From UBA7434 sp042090785 (GTDB taxonomy: Bacteria; Pseudomonadota; Gammaproteobacteria; Pseudomonadales; UBA7434): DNA of 64,000 bases. The notes below the pieces were generated by a model. That model ran no database searches, was not told the origin of the DNA, and was given only the letters and a program-made list of their open reading frames with translations. The stretch spans positions 55,593 to 119,592 of the forward strand of contig JBELIP010000004.1 in the NCBI GenBank assembly GCA_042090785.1, read 5' to 3'. Positions within the stretch are counted from its first letter, which is position 1. Each line of letters begins with the position of its first letter. This document shows positions 1 through 9,721 of the stretch, in pieces. The translations under genes were made by a program, and so were the position numbers.

Positions 1-564
1 GCATACTCACCCTGAAACTGAATGGTTGCACTCTTAATACCCGCAACATCACCCGCAGAAGCTTCCATTAAATCGACTTTAAAGCCCTTGGCCTCGCCCC
101 AACGCAAATACATGCGTAACAGCATTTCGGCCCAATCTTGGGCTTCGGTGCCGCCCGAGCCCGATTGAATATCCAAAAACGCATTATTCGGATCCATTTC
201 ACCCGAAAACATCCGGCGAAATTCCAACACCGCCAACAAACTCTCTAATTCAGCAATTTCAGCATCGACAGATTCCAAGGCCTCAGCATCGTTATCTTCA
301 ATCACCATATCGAGTAAGTCTTTTGCGTCGGCAATACCAACGTCAAGCTTATCAATAACGCCCACGACACCCTCAAGAGCAGCGCGCTGTTTGCCTAATT
401 GCTGGGCCTTATCAGGGTCATCCCAAACGGCGGGCTCTGCCAGCTCTAATTCAACCTCAGTCAGCTCTTCTTTCTTGTTCGCATAGTCAAAGATACCCCC
501 TAAGGATATCAACGCGACCCAAAAGATCTTTAAGGCTGGTTTGCTGCGGATTAGTTTCTAACAT
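1..564 (-). CDS. prfB: Peptide chain release factor 2, 5' part, with programmed +1 frameshift
   Basis: RF2 recognises UGA and UAA and releases the finished peptide from the ribosome. The minus strand from ATG at 564 encodes MLETNPQQTSLKDLLGRVDI, then LRGYL, and meets an in-frame TGA at 489-487. Reading resumes in the +1 frame as DYANKKEEL, as in E. coli prfB. The frame then stays open to base 1 and ends inside a GGTEAQDWAEM-like part of domain 2, so the 3' two thirds, with the GGQ loop, lie outside the window. Synthesis is autoregulated: low RF2 lets the ribosome pause at UGA and shift. Identification is firm because both the frameshift site and the surrounding protein match the family. Confidence 0.95.
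487..501 (-). promoter_or_regulatory. prfB +1 programmed frameshift site
   Basis: On the minus strand the sequence reads AGGGGG TAT CTT TGA C. This is the canonical RF2 recoding site: an internal Shine-Dalgarno-like AGGGGG three bases upstream of the slippery CTT, followed by the UGA stop. The CTT is at 492-490 and the TGA at 489-487. Reading CTT then GAC restores the long frame. Seen directly; the mechanism is established for the family. Confidence 0.96.
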
Positions 565-930
565 TAACGTCGTTTTCTCAGTGCTTTTAATTGATCGCTA
601 ACGTTTTGACGGTCATCTAAACGGCAGCAAATCAAACAACAAAATAAAGCGCAAGATTATACTCAAATGCGCTTGCGGCGGCGAATAATAACTGACATTT
701 GGCCCACACTAAAGCAGATGGTTACCAATCGGAGTAATATCGGACTAATGCAACACAAATCACTTGACTCTTATGCTGCAAAATCGACAATAGACGAATG
801 AATAAGGGTCAGCATCAATAGCAACTTAATGATAAAAAAACAGTCTCATGCCCTTCTTACAAAACAGACGCCATTCAACCATAACGTCTGCTTTAAAAGC
901 ATCTAAATTTTTAATTGAGCGAGTCAAACT
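565..930. other. Intergenic region between divergent prfB and pepA
   Basis: This is 366 bases of AT-rich sequence with no convincing ORF. It must hold the promoters of prfB (minus) and pepA (plus). No clear hairpin terminator or operator was recognised by eye. Confidence 0.6.
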
Positions 931-2427
931 ATGCGTGCCACCCTTAAATCGACCAACAATATAGCCACTTTTGCCTGCGACACTTTAGTTATCCCTTTTT
1001 ATCAAGATTTAAAACTGAATAGCGATAGCCGAGCCATAGACAAAGCCAGCCAAAAGCAACTGTCTAAATTACTCGCCAGCAATGAATTTAAGGGGAAATC
1101 CGGTGAAACCGTCACGCTTCGCTTAGTGGCCGGGGTGAAAGCTCATCGCATTGTATTGTGGGGCTTAGGCGACAAAGACAAACTTAATCGCCAGGCAATG
1201 GCAACAGCATGTGATTCGCTGGCTAAAGTGGTAACTGCGTTATCGGGCAAACATTGTGCAATTCTTGGCGGCTTCAAAACCAACAAAGCCGTACCAAATA
1301 GCTGGGCATTACAGCAAATTGCAGCGCGCATTACTCGCAACACCTACTTGTACACTACGACAAAGCCAAGCAAAAAAAATCCGGTTACACTAAATCGTAT
1401 TACCGCAGTCAATGCCGATAACACCGCCGCCAACCGCCAAGCCATAATGCAAGGCACAGCGATAGGTAAAGGTATTAACATTACTCGCGAACTCGGCAAC
1501 CTGCCCGGCAACATTTGCACACCTAAATACCTGTCTGGCGAAGCACGTAAATTAGGTCGACAACACGCAGCCATAAAAACCACCGTACTCGGTGAAAAAC
1601 AAATGCAAGCGTTAGGTATGGGCTCACTCCTCTCGGTCGGCACCGGTAGCGCTGAAGAATCACAGTTAATGATCATCAACTATCAAGGTGGCAAAAAAAG
1701 CCAAAAACCCCATGTTTTAGTGGGTAAAGGCATTACCTTCGACTCTGGCGGCATTAGCTTAAAACCCGGCGCCAGAATGGATGAAATGAAATTTGATATG
1801 TGTGGCGCTGCCAGCGTTATTGGTACGTTGTCTGCCATCGCAGACATGAAGCTGCCGCTTAACGTAATTGGCGTTATCCCCGCCGCCGAAAACATGCCGT
1901 CCAGCAAGGCAACAAAACCTGGCGATATTGTTACCAGCATGTCAGGCAAAACCATTGAAGTATTAAATACCGATGCCGAAGGCCGTTTAGTATTATGCGA
2001 TGCTTTAACCTACGTCGAACGCTTTAAGCCTGAATCCGTAGTTGATATCGCCACCTTAACGGGCGCCTGTATTATGGCGTTAGGTCATCATGCAAGTGGT
2101 TTATTAAGTAACGACGACGAATTAGCCAATAGCCTGTTAACCGCGGGTACCGATAGTGCCGATCGCGCATGGCAGCTACCGCTTTGGGATGTGTACAAAA
2201 AACAACTCGACTCACCGTTTGCTGATTTAGGCAATATCGCAGCAGGTGGCGCAGGCACCGTGACAGCAGCATGCTTTTTATCCGAATTCACCCAAGACTA
2301 CCGCTGGGCACATTTAGATATTGCCGGCACCGCATGGGGCCAAGCCGGTGGCAAAGGCGCAAGCGGTCGCCCCGTCGCACTACTGTGTCAGTATTTAATC
2401 TCGTTAGCGGGTAAATCCGCCGTTTAA
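931..2427 (+). CDS. pepA: Leucyl aminopeptidase (cytosol aminopeptidase, M17)
   Basis: This cytosolic hexameric di-metal peptidase removes N-terminal residues from peptides. At 498 residues it matches the usual length of about 500. The N-terminal macro-like domain covers roughly residues 1-180. The catalytic domain shows GKGITFDSGGISLKP near residue 267, with the metal-binding Lys and Asp, and the M17 signature NTDAEGRL near residue 346. The following TLTGACIMALG segment is also typical. It is followed closely by holC and then valS, the conserved gammaproteobacterial order. E. coli PepA also binds DNA in Xer recombination and carAB control; nothing here shows whether this one does. Confidence 0.96.
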   Translation: MRATLKSTNNIATFACDTLVIPFYQDLKLNSDSRAIDKASQKQLSKLLASNEFKGKSGETVTLRLVAGVKAHRIVLWGLGDKDKLNRQAMATACDSLAKVVTALSGKHCAILGGFKTNKAVPNSWALQQIAARITRNTYLYTTTKPSKKNPVTLNRITAVNADNTAANRQAIMQGTAIGKGINITRELGNLPGNICTPKYLSGEARKLGRQHAAIKTTVLGEKQMQALGMGSLLSVGTGSAEESQLMIINYQGGKKSQKPHVLVGKGITFDSGGISLKPGARMDEMKFDMCGAASVIGTLSAIADMKLPLNVIGVIPAAENMPSSKATKPGDIVTSMSGKTIEVLNTDAEGRLVLCDALTYVERFKPESVVDIATLTGACIMALGHHASGLLSNDDELANSLLTAGTDSADRAWQLPLWDVYKKQLDSPFADLGNIAAGGAGTVTAACFLSEFTQDYRWAHLDIAGTAWGQAGGKGASGRPVALLCQYLISLAGKSAV

Positions 2428-2460
2428 CCGTCGCTCAATGATAAAAAGAATAAAAACCGC

Positions 2461-2937
2461 ATGACCAAAATTGATTTTTATATTACCAACATCAATACGC
2501 TTGATGACTATTTAAACTTTGCTTGTCGATTGACAGAAAAAGCCTATCGTAAGCAGTGTGATGTCTACCTTCACACTGGTAACGATGAACATATGGCAGC
2601 ATTAGATAATTTACTTTGGACTTTTAGGCCAAATAGTTTTTTGCCTCATAGCTCTGAAACTCATTCTGAAAACAGCAGTGACGCAACAGAAAAAAATAAT
2701 AATGCCATAGCTGAATCCGCGTCAGAGACAGGCGAAATTTTAGTCGCCTGCTCAGGTGATCCTCGCGAGCACCACGACGTCTTAATTAATCTAACCGAAC
2801 AAACGCCCGAATTTTTCAGCCGCTTTTCTCGTGTCGCCGAAGTCGTTATGGGTAACGACGAAGCCAAAAAAAAATCGCGCGAGCGCTACAAATACTATCG
2901 TGACCGAGGCTACCCGTTAGAAGTGCATAATCTTTAA
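2461..2937 (+). CDS. holC: DNA polymerase III chi subunit
   Basis: Chi belongs to the DNA polymerase III clamp loader and links it to single-stranded-DNA-binding protein. The N terminus (KIDFYITN, then ACRLTEKAYRKQCDVYLHT) and the segment LLWTFRPNSFLPHS are characteristic of HolC. The C terminus RERYKYYRDRGYPLEVHNL also fits. At 158 residues it is slightly longer than E. coli chi (147); the extra length is a Ser/Asn/Glu-rich stretch near residues 66-92. It starts 33 bp after pepA and precedes valS, as in many gammaproteobacteria. Confidence 0.92.
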   Translation: MTKIDFYITNINTLDDYLNFACRLTEKAYRKQCDVYLHTGNDEHMAALDNLLWTFRPNSFLPHSSETHSENSSDATEKNNNAIAESASETGEILVACSGDPREHHDVLINLTEQTPEFFSRFSRVAEVVMGNDEAKKKSRERYKYYRDRGYPLEVHNL

Positions 2938-3095
2938 TGTAAAGATTAAAAAACGCCCTCTACTCACCATAATTCACCCCCTTCTCGGCTAACACCAATA
3001 AGCAATCTAGGTTAGAATTCCCCGCTTAATTGTATTAATCAGCGGCTACCGCAAGCTAAGGCGGCGCTTTCAACTATAGAGTCAGATTATTTACC

Positions 3096-5984
3096 ATGGA
3101 TAAAACGTTTCAACCGCAAGACATCGAGCAACGCTGGTATAAACGCTGGGAAGAAAAAGGCTATTTTGAGCCTAATATGAATACTGCAAGCGAGGCACAA
3201 GACCCTTTTTGCATAATGATTCCCCCGCCCAATGTCACCGGCAGCCTGCATATGGGCCATGCCTTTCAACATACGATTATGGATGCACTGACTCGCTACC
3301 AACGTATGAACGAAAAAACCACCTTATGGCAAGTGGGCACCGACCATGCGGGCATCGCCACGCAAATGGTAGTAGAAAGAAAACTCGCTGCCGAAAGCAA
3401 TCAAACACGCCATGATTTAGGCCGGGATGCCTTTATTGAAAAAATTTGGGAATGGAAAAAGTCATCAGGCGGCACGATCACCCAACAAATGCGCCGACTC
3501 GGTAACTCCGTCGACTGGCCAACTGAGCGCTTTACGATGGACGATGGTTTTTATGCCGCCGTTCAACAGGCGTTTATCCAATTACACGAACAAAAACTCA
3601 TTTACCGTGGCAAACGCCTCGTTAACTGGGACCCAAAATTACAAACAGCCATCTCTGACCTAGAAGTTGAAAACAAAGACGTTAAAGGCAATATGTGGCA
3701 TTTGCGCTACCCGCTAGCCGATGGCGCCCTCACAGCCGATGGCAAAGATTATTTGATAGTTGCTACTACACGCCCAGAAACCTTACTCGGTGATAGCGGC
3801 GTTGCCGTTAACCCTAATGATCCACGCTATCAAGATCTTATCGGCAAACACATAACATTACCGTTAGTGAACCGTCGTATTCCTATTGTTGGCGATGAAC
3901 ATGCCGATATGGAAAAAGGCACCGGCTGCGTAAAAATAACGCCAGCCCATGATTTTAATGACTATGAAGTCGGCAAGCGTAATCAGCTCGCGTTAATTAA
4001 TATCCTTACCCGCGATGGCGCCATTCGCAACATAGCCGAAGTGTTTGATAGCGAAGGCAAAGTATCAAACCAATACAATGGCAGCCTTCCTAAAAACTAT
4101 GCAGGCCTCGATCGCTTTGCTGCCCGTAAAGCCGTACTGGCCGATATCGAAGCACTCGGCCTACTCGACGAAATTAAACCGCATGATTTATCGGTACCTT
4201 ATGGTGACCGCAGTAATGTCGTTATTGAACCCATGCTTACCGACCAATGGTATGTGGATGCAAAAACACTGGCCAAACCTGCAATAGAAGCAGTAGAAAA
4301 TGGCTCGGTAGAATTTGTACCTAAGCAATATGAGAACATGTATTTTTCATGGATGCGCGACATTCAAGACTGGTGTATTTCGCGTCAACTTTGGTGGGGC
4401 CACCGCATCCCTGCTTGGTACGATGCGCAAGGCAACGTTTATGTAGGTCTTGATGAAGACGATGTTAGACAAAAACATGCGCTCGCTAACGATATTACGC
4501 TATCTCAAGATAACGATGTGCTCGACACTTGGTTCAGTTCTGCACTTTGGAGCTTCGCAACGCTAGGCTGGCCAGAAACAACAGAACGCTTAAAATTATT
4601 TCACCCAACCAGCGTATTAGTGACTGGTTTTGACATTATCTTCTTTTGGGTTGCCCGAATGATGATGATGACAATGCACTTTATAAAAGACGAAAACAGC
4701 AAACCACAAGTGCCATTTAAAACAGTTTATGTCACCGGTCTTATTCGTGATGAGCAAGGGCAGAAAATGTCTAAATCGAAGGGTAATGTACTTGACCCCT
4801 TAGATATGATTGATGGCATATCGCTAGACGACTTATTAGCTAAGCGTACTGGCAATATGATGCAACCAAAGCAGCAAGAAAAAATTGGCAAACGCACGCA
4901 AAAAGAATTTCCCGAAGGTATAGCCGCTCACGGCACCGATGCGCTGCGATTTACACTAGCCGCCCTCGCCTCTACCGGTAGAGATATTAACTGGGATATG
5001 AATCGCCTAGAAGGCTACCGTAACTTCTGTAATAAAATATGGAATGCCGCGCGTTATGTCTTAATGAATATCGAAAATAAAGACTGCGGAGAAAACGCCA
5101 CAGAATCTGGCTATGAATTATCGTTAGCGGATCGTTGGATTATTAGCAAACTGCAGCATGCCGAAACGGATATTCGTAAACACTTTGATGAGTATCGTTT
5201 TGACTTAGCCAGCCAAGCGCTTTATGACTTTATTTGGAATGAATACTGCGATTGGTATCTTGAGCTTTCAAAAGCATTATTAACCGATGGAAATACCAGC
5301 GAAGTGCAACTTATAGGCACGCGCCGCACTTTAGTTCGCGTGTTAGAAACTATTTTACGCTTAGCCCACCCCATAATGCCTTATATCACCGAAGAAATTT
5401 GGCAAACCATTGCGCCTTATGCTGGCATAAAAGACCAAGGTGACAAGCACAGTATTATGTTGCAAGCCTACCCGTTAGCCGATGCCATCAAAATAGACCA
5501 AGCTGCGCTAGATGATATTGAATGGGTAAAAGCCGTTATTATTGGTGTGCGTAATATTCGTGGCGAAATGAATATTTCACCTGCAAAAGCGTTACCGTTA
5601 TTTTTTAGTCACGGTAGCCAGCAAGATAAAACGCGACTAGCGAATGGCGAGCAATTAATTCAATCACTCGCCAAAGTCGAAAGCATTACATGGTTAAACG
5701 CTAACGATGAAGCACCGGCTTCAGCAACCCAGCTAGTGGGCGAGTTAGAAATCATGGTACCGCTAGCAGGCTTTATTGATAAAGATGCAGAAATAGCACG
5801 ACTCGATAAAGAAATTGCCAAACTAGATAAAGAGGTAGGTCGTTTAAGTGGCAAGCTTAATAACAGCGGTTTTATTGATAAAGCCCCCGAAGATGTGGTC
5901 GCCAAAGAGCAGCAGAAGCTAGCTGATGCTAATGATGCAAAACAGCGTTTGCAGAATCAAAAACAGCAGCTCGACGAACTTTAA
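3096..5984 (+). CDS. valS: Valyl-tRNA synthetase
   Basis: This class I synthetase charges tRNA-Val. At 962 residues it is full length. The HIGH-type motif is HMGH at residues 52-55 within PPPNVTGSLHMGHA, and KMSKS lies at 557-561. The CP1 editing domain between them carries TTRPETLLGDSGVAVNP. An anticodon-binding domain follows, and the last 70 residues form a charged coiled coil with repeated DKE/LDKEIAKLDKEVGRL, the tRNA-binding arm of ValRS. The start ATG is the first in frame. A 158-bp gap after holC leaves room for its own promoter. Confidence 0.97.
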   Translation: MDKTFQPQDIEQRWYKRWEEKGYFEPNMNTASEAQDPFCIMIPPPNVTGSLHMGHAFQHTIMDALTRYQRMNEKTTLWQVGTDHAGIATQMVVERKLAAESNQTRHDLGRDAFIEKIWEWKKSSGGTITQQMRRLGNSVDWPTERFTMDDGFYAAVQQAFIQLHEQKLIYRGKRLVNWDPKLQTAISDLEVENKDVKGNMWHLRYPLADGALTADGKDYLIVATTRPETLLGDSGVAVNPNDPRYQDLIGKHITLPLVNRRIPIVGDEHADMEKGTGCVKITPAHDFNDYEVGKRNQLALINILTRDGAIRNIAEVFDSEGKVSNQYNGSLPKNYAGLDRFAARKAVLADIEALGLLDEIKPHDLSVPYGDRSNVVIEPMLTDQWYVDAKTLAKPAIEAVENGSVEFVPKQYENMYFSWMRDIQDWCISRQLWWGHRIPAWYDAQGNVYVGLDEDDVRQKHALANDITLSQDNDVLDTWFSSALWSFATLGWPETTERLKLFHPTSVLVTGFDIIFFWVARMMMMTMHFIKDENSKPQVPFKTVYVTGLIRDEQGQKMSKSKGNVLDPLDMIDGISLDDLLAKRTGNMMQPKQQEKIGKRTQKEFPEGIAAHGTDALRFTLAALASTGRDINWDMNRLEGYRNFCNKIWNAARYVLMNIENKDCGENATESGYELSLADRWIISKLQHAETDIRKHFDEYRFDLASQALYDFIWNEYCDWYLELSKALLTDGNTSEVQLIGTRRTLVRVLETILRLAHPIMPYITEEIWQTIAPYAGIKDQGDKHSIMLQAYPLADAIKIDQAALDDIEWVKAVIIGVRNIRGEMNISPAKALPLFFSHGSQQDKTRLANGEQLIQSLAKVESITWLNANDEAPASATQLVGELEIMVPLAGFIDKDAEIARLDKEIAKLDKEVGRLSGKLNNSGFIDKAPEDVVAKEQQKLADANDAKQRLQNQKQQLDEL

Positions 5985-5992
5985 ACGCCGTC

Positions 5993-6943
5993 TTAACCGA
6001 GATCGAGGACATCAATGGTGTTCTCGATTTTTCCCTTTTCAATTTTTCCTAGCGATCGATCAATAGCAAGATTTTTAAAATCAAACAACTCACCGTCGGC
6101 AAGTTGCGAAGGCGCAACATTAGTAATAGCGCCAAAGATACTTTCAATCCGACCTGGATATTGCTTTTGCCAACCATTAAGCATGGCCTTAATAGACTGA
6201 CGCTGTAAATTTTCTTGTGAGCCACATAAATTACAAGGAATAATAGGAAACGCTTTATGTTCCGCGTAACTCACCAAATCGCTTTCTTTACAATACGCCA
6301 ACGGGCGAATAACAACATTGCGTTTATCATCACTAAGCAACTTAGGCGGCATAGCCTTAAGCGCGCCGCCGTAAAATAAATTTAAAAATAACGTTTCAAT
6401 AATATCGTCGCGATGGTGCCCCAAAGCAATTTTGTTAGCGCCAATTTCTTCGGCAAAACCATACAAATTACCCCGTCGCAAACGCGAACAAAGGCCACAA
6501 GTTGTTTTACCTTCAGGGATCACCGACTTAACAATACTGTAAGTATCTTTTTCTAAGATATGAAACGGCACACCCAGCTCAGTTAAATAAGCGGGCAGCA
6601 CCTCTTCGGGATAATCCGGCTGTTTTTGGTCGAGATTAACCGCGATTAACTCAAATTGAATAGGTGCACTACGCTGTAAATTCAACAGAATATCGAGCAT
6701 GGCATATGAATCTTTACCGCCAGACAAACACACCATGACCTTATCGCCATCCTCGATCATATTAAAATCATCGATAGCACGACCAACATTACGGCGTAAG
6801 CGCTTATGCAGCTTATTAAATTCCGTCCGTGAACGAGGCGTTAAGCCCTCCACGCGATCAAATGCCGAATGCTCAACAGCATCAGCAGCAGAATCAACAG
6901 GCGGTTGAGCCGAGGGTGTAAACAGCGGATTTTTATCTAACAT
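5993..6943 (-). CDS. ttcA: tRNA 2-thiocytidine(32) synthetase
   Basis: TtcA thiolates cytidine 32 in certain tRNAs, using an Fe-S cluster and ATP. The PP-loop SGGKDS is at residues 74-79. Two CxxC pairs are visible, CGLC near 149 and CNLC near 239, supplying cluster ligands. GHHRDDIIETLFLNLFYGG is a TtcA hallmark. At 316 residues it matches the family. It converges with valS, the stops being only about 8 bp apart, and is divergent from mdh. Confidence 0.95.
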   Translation of the reverse strand: MLDKNPLFTPSAQPPVDSAADAVEHSAFDRVEGLTPRSRTEFNKLHKRLRRNVGRAIDDFNMIEDGDKVMVCLSGGKDSYAMLDILLNLQRSAPIQFELIAVNLDQKQPDYPEEVLPAYLTELGVPFHILEKDTYSIVKSVIPEGKTTCGLCSRLRRGNLYGFAEEIGANKIALGHHRDDIIETLFLNLFYGGALKAMPPKLLSDDKRNVVIRPLAYCKESDLVSYAEHKAFPIIPCNLCGSQENLQRQSIKAMLNGWQKQYPGRIESIFGAITNVAPSQLADGELFDFKNLAIDRSLGKIEKGKIENTIDVLDLG

Positions 6944-7154
6944 AATCGATTATCTGTGAGTATTACTTCGGTTGAGCCCTGAATGGCGGGCATTGTAAGG
7001 GATTTATGGCCAAATCCCAAAGTGAGATGAAGAGCGAACGTAATATATGCTGAGTTTGGCGCGAAATCGTATAGCTTTTCGAGTGGACCACGCATAAAAT
7101 GCCGCCTGCAATATTGCGTGCGTGTTTATTACTTTTGATCACAGGAAATTGAAG

Positions 7155-8135
7155 ATGAAACCAGCTGTTAAAGTCACCGTTACCGGCGGCGCCGGCCAAA
7201 TCAGTTACGGCCTACTTTTTCGCATAGCCTCTGGCGCTATGTTGGGTGAAGATCAACCCATTATTCTACAACTGCTTGAAATTACACCAGCTTTAGATGC
7301 GCTTAAAGGCGTAGCGATGGAGCTAGATGACTGTGCATTTCCTCTATTAGAAAGCATTGTATGTACTGACGATGCTAACGTTGCGTTTAAAGACAGCGAT
7401 TACGCCCTCCTCGTTGGCGCACGCCCACGCGGCCCGGGTATGGAGCGTAAAGACTTGCTTGAAGCCAATGCCGCCATTTTCTCGGCACAAGGTAAAGCCA
7501 TTAACGCCGTTGCTAGCCGCGACATTAAAGTATTGGTTGTTGGTAACCCAGCAAACACTAATGCATTAATTGCTCAACGCAATGCACCCGATATAGACCC
7601 TCGTAACTTTACTGCGATGACACGTCTTGATCACAACCGAGCCATGACACAGTTAGCGCAAAAAACCGGTAATGCGGTTTCTGCTGTCACGCATATGACC
7701 ATTTGGGGTAATCACTCAGCGACACAGTACCCTGATTTATTCCACGCTAAAGTGAATGGTGAGTCGGCGACCGACTTAATTGATCAGGCTTGGTACAAAG
7801 AAACATTTATACCTGAAGTACAACAACGTGGTGCCGCCATTATTGCCGCACGCGGTGCATCAAGTGCAGCTTCAGCAGCCAATGCGGCTATTGACCATAT
7901 GCGTACTTGGGCATTGGGCAGCGCTGCAAACGATTGGGTGAGTATGGGTATTTACAGTGATGGTAGTTATGGTATCGCTGAGGGTTTAATTTATTCGTTT
8001 CCTGTGACTTGTAGCAATGGTGATTGGGCTATTGTGCAGGGGCTTGAGATTGATGCTTTTAGCCAAGAGAAGATGGATGCCACTGAGAAGGAGTTAACGG
8101 AAGAGCGTGATGCGGTTCAGCATTTGCTTCCTTAA
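7155..8135 (+). CDS. mdh: Malate dehydrogenase (NAD, 326-residue type)
   Basis: This TCA-cycle enzyme interconverts malate and oxaloacetate with NAD. The Rossmann motif TGGAGQISY sits at the N terminus, followed by VVGNPANTNA, the substrate-binding TRLDHNRA and the catalytic-His segment THMTIWGNHSATQ. The ATG at 7155 is preferred over an earlier one at 7122. It follows AGGAAATTGAAG, and the resulting 326 residues match this Mdh subgroup, which differs from E. coli Mdh (312). The gene stands alone and ends in a strong hairpin. Confidence 0.95.
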   Translation: MKPAVKVTVTGGAGQISYGLLFRIASGAMLGEDQPIILQLLEITPALDALKGVAMELDDCAFPLLESIVCTDDANVAFKDSDYALLVGARPRGPGMERKDLLEANAAIFSAQGKAINAVASRDIKVLVVGNPANTNALIAQRNAPDIDPRNFTAMTRLDHNRAMTQLAQKTGNAVSAVTHMTIWGNHSATQYPDLFHAKVNGESATDLIDQAWYKETFIPEVQQRGAAIIAARGASSAASAANAAIDHMRTWALGSAANDWVSMGIYSDGSYGIAEGLIYSFPVTCSNGDWAIVQGLEIDAFSQEKMDATEKELTEERDAVQHLLP

Positions 8136-8158
8136 TTTTTTTGTTAGTTAAAAATCTG

Positions 8159-8193
8159 GGCAGATTGCGGTTTTCGTAATCTGCCTTTTTTTT
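8159..8193 (+). terminator. Rho-independent terminator after mdh
   Basis: The 8-bp stem GGCAGATT/AATCTGCC is followed by eight T residues, 23 bases after the mdh stop. Confidence 0.9.
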
Positions 8194-8411
8194 GGGTTTG
8201 GATTTAAGTTCAACCCATAATATCCTTATCAAATAGTCACTTAGCCCCTAATATCAAAAAAAGACCTTATAGCCCTCTAGCTCAACTAACAGATTATTCA
8301 AGTGAATTAGAAAATAAATAAAAAATAAATAAATGGTTAATTCCAGCATAAGAGCTATAAATAAATAACAACAAAAATAAATAACGCACTTAAGAATTAA
8401 CAACAACCATT

Positions 8412-8960
8412 ATGATAAAAAATATTTTAGCGCTAGCCAGCGTATTGCTCTTTGTTAACACTGCATATGCCGCGCATACCACTGTATCAGCAATACAAAC
8501 CCAAACCGTTGATTTTCAAGACTTCGCATTAAGTTTAAATGCAAGCAATCATCAGTCTGGCTCTGCAAGCTTTATGACCGTCACCTTTCAGGGTGAACTA
8601 AATACAAGTGACACAGAAAACACCACAAATATTATTGTTGATGGTACTAACTACGGCACATTTAATAACACCTCAGCAGAAGTATATAACGTCGTTGCTT
8701 GGAGTAATGACAGTTACTTAATGAGCGTTGATTTTTTTATTAACTCTCAATCAACCGCAAACTATTTATCTGACGGCAAAGTAAATGTTGATGTTAACTT
8801 TAATGATGAAAGCTATAACAGTAGCAATGCTTCATGGGCAAACTCGCCTTATACTGCTGTAAACTTTACATATAACCAATCGGCTGTTGTACCAATACCT
8901 GCAACTGCCTGGTTGTTTGGTTCGGCTATACTGGCATTAGCCGTTATTCGTCGAAAATAA
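8412..8960 (+). CDS. Secreted protein with PEP-CTERM-like sorting signal
   Basis: The 182-residue product has an N-terminal signal peptide (IKNILALASVLLFVNTAYA). The C terminus VPIPATAWLFGSAILALAVI ends in RRK: a VP-x-P motif, one hydrophobic helix and a basic tail, the layout of PEP-CTERM signals read by exosortase EpsH/XrtA systems. The mature part is Ser/Asn/Thr-rich and beta-like, with no recognised enzyme motif. In other bacteria such proteins are sent to the envelope or biofilm matrix. No exosortase gene is in this window. The long AT-rich 5' gap (8194-8411) shows no obvious operator. Confidence 0.75.
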   Translation: MIKNILALASVLLFVNTAYAAHTTVSAIQTQTVDFQDFALSLNASNHQSGSASFMTVTFQGELNTSDTENTTNIIVDGTNYGTFNNTSAEVYNVVAWSNDSYLMSVDFFINSQSTANYLSDGKVNVDVNFNDESYNSSNASWANSPYTAVNFTYNQSAVVPIPATAWLFGSAILALAVIRRK

Positions 8961-8982
8961 AAAAGGTAATAACTGTTTAAAA

Positions 8983-9240
8983 TTATAGGTTAAGACGCTT
9001 TAAAGCATACTCAATGAGATCTTGATCTTGGCTCAATGCATTTCTCGCTAATACTTTTATCCGCTCTACCAAAATCGCATAGTCGTCCGGCAATAATTCT
9101 GCCTGTTGTGCCAATTCAATACACTCAAATATTAATAGCCATTCATCAGAACAACATTCTGCCACCTGACTAATAACACGCTGAATCACTCGCTGTTGTT
9201 CTTCGCAAAAATTATTAGTTGTAATAGCAACTATTACCAT
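8983..9240 (-). CDS. Small hypothetical protein
   Basis: This 85-residue ORF is rich in Glu, Leu and Ile, with a predicted all-helical look and two Cys in ECCSDEW. No family was recognised. Its start lies only 14 bp from the divergent marR start, with no clear ribosome-binding site, so it may be spurious or its promoter may lie inside marR. It ends 22 bp from the convergent PEP-CTERM gene. Confidence 0.4.
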   Translation of the reverse strand: MVIVAITTNNFCEEQQRVIQRVISQVAECCSDEWLLIFECIELAQQAELLPDDYAILVERIKVLARNALSQDQDLIEYALKRLNL

Positions 9241-9254
9241 TTAGGGTTTGTTTT

Positions 9255-9713
9255 ATGAGTAAAACAATAAAACAGCGAAAAATAATTACACTAGAGCGCT
9301 ACCTGCCCTACCGTTTATCTATTTTATCGAACAAGGTGAGCGGTATTATTGCTGAGACCTATAAACATAAATTTGGCCTATCAATTACCGAGTGGCGAAT
9401 TATGGCGGTATTAGGTGAGTACCCAAACGCTTCTGCAGATGAAGTTTCAAGTAGAACACAAATTGAAAAGTCGATTCTTAGCCGCGCAATTAGTAAATTA
9501 TTACAACGAAAGTTAATTGAGCGAGCTTTTGATGCCGATGATAAACGTCGCTCTATTTTGAGCTTAACTAAGACAGGGCTATCGGTGTATGACGAAATGG
9601 TGCCGATTTCTTATGATTATGAAAAACGCATGCTTAAGTGCTTTAATCAAAGCGAGCGTAAAGTATTTAGTGAAATGATTGATCGTTTATATGGTTATGC
9701 TGATAAAGAATAA
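9255..9713 (+). CDS. MarR-family transcriptional regulator
   Basis: The 152-residue winged-helix protein carries the MarR core: LSITEWRIMAVLGEYPNASADEVS, the recognition helix segment IEKSILSRAISKLLQRKLIER, and the wing ADDKRRSILSLTKTG. MarR dimers usually repress nearby genes and respond to small aromatic ligands or stress. The likely Shine-Dalgarno is TTAGGG, eight bases before the ATG. The target cannot be told from sequence; the divergent small ORF is the nearest candidate. It is followed by the repeated terminator at 9750-9793. Confidence 0.88.
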   Translation: MSKTIKQRKIITLERYLPYRLSILSNKVSGIIAETYKHKFGLSITEWRIMAVLGEYPNASADEVSSRTQIEKSILSRAISKLLQRKLIERAFDADDKRRSILSLTKTGLSVYDEMVPISYDYEKRMLKCFNQSERKVFSEMIDRLYGYADKE

Positions 9714-9721
9714 AATGAGGT

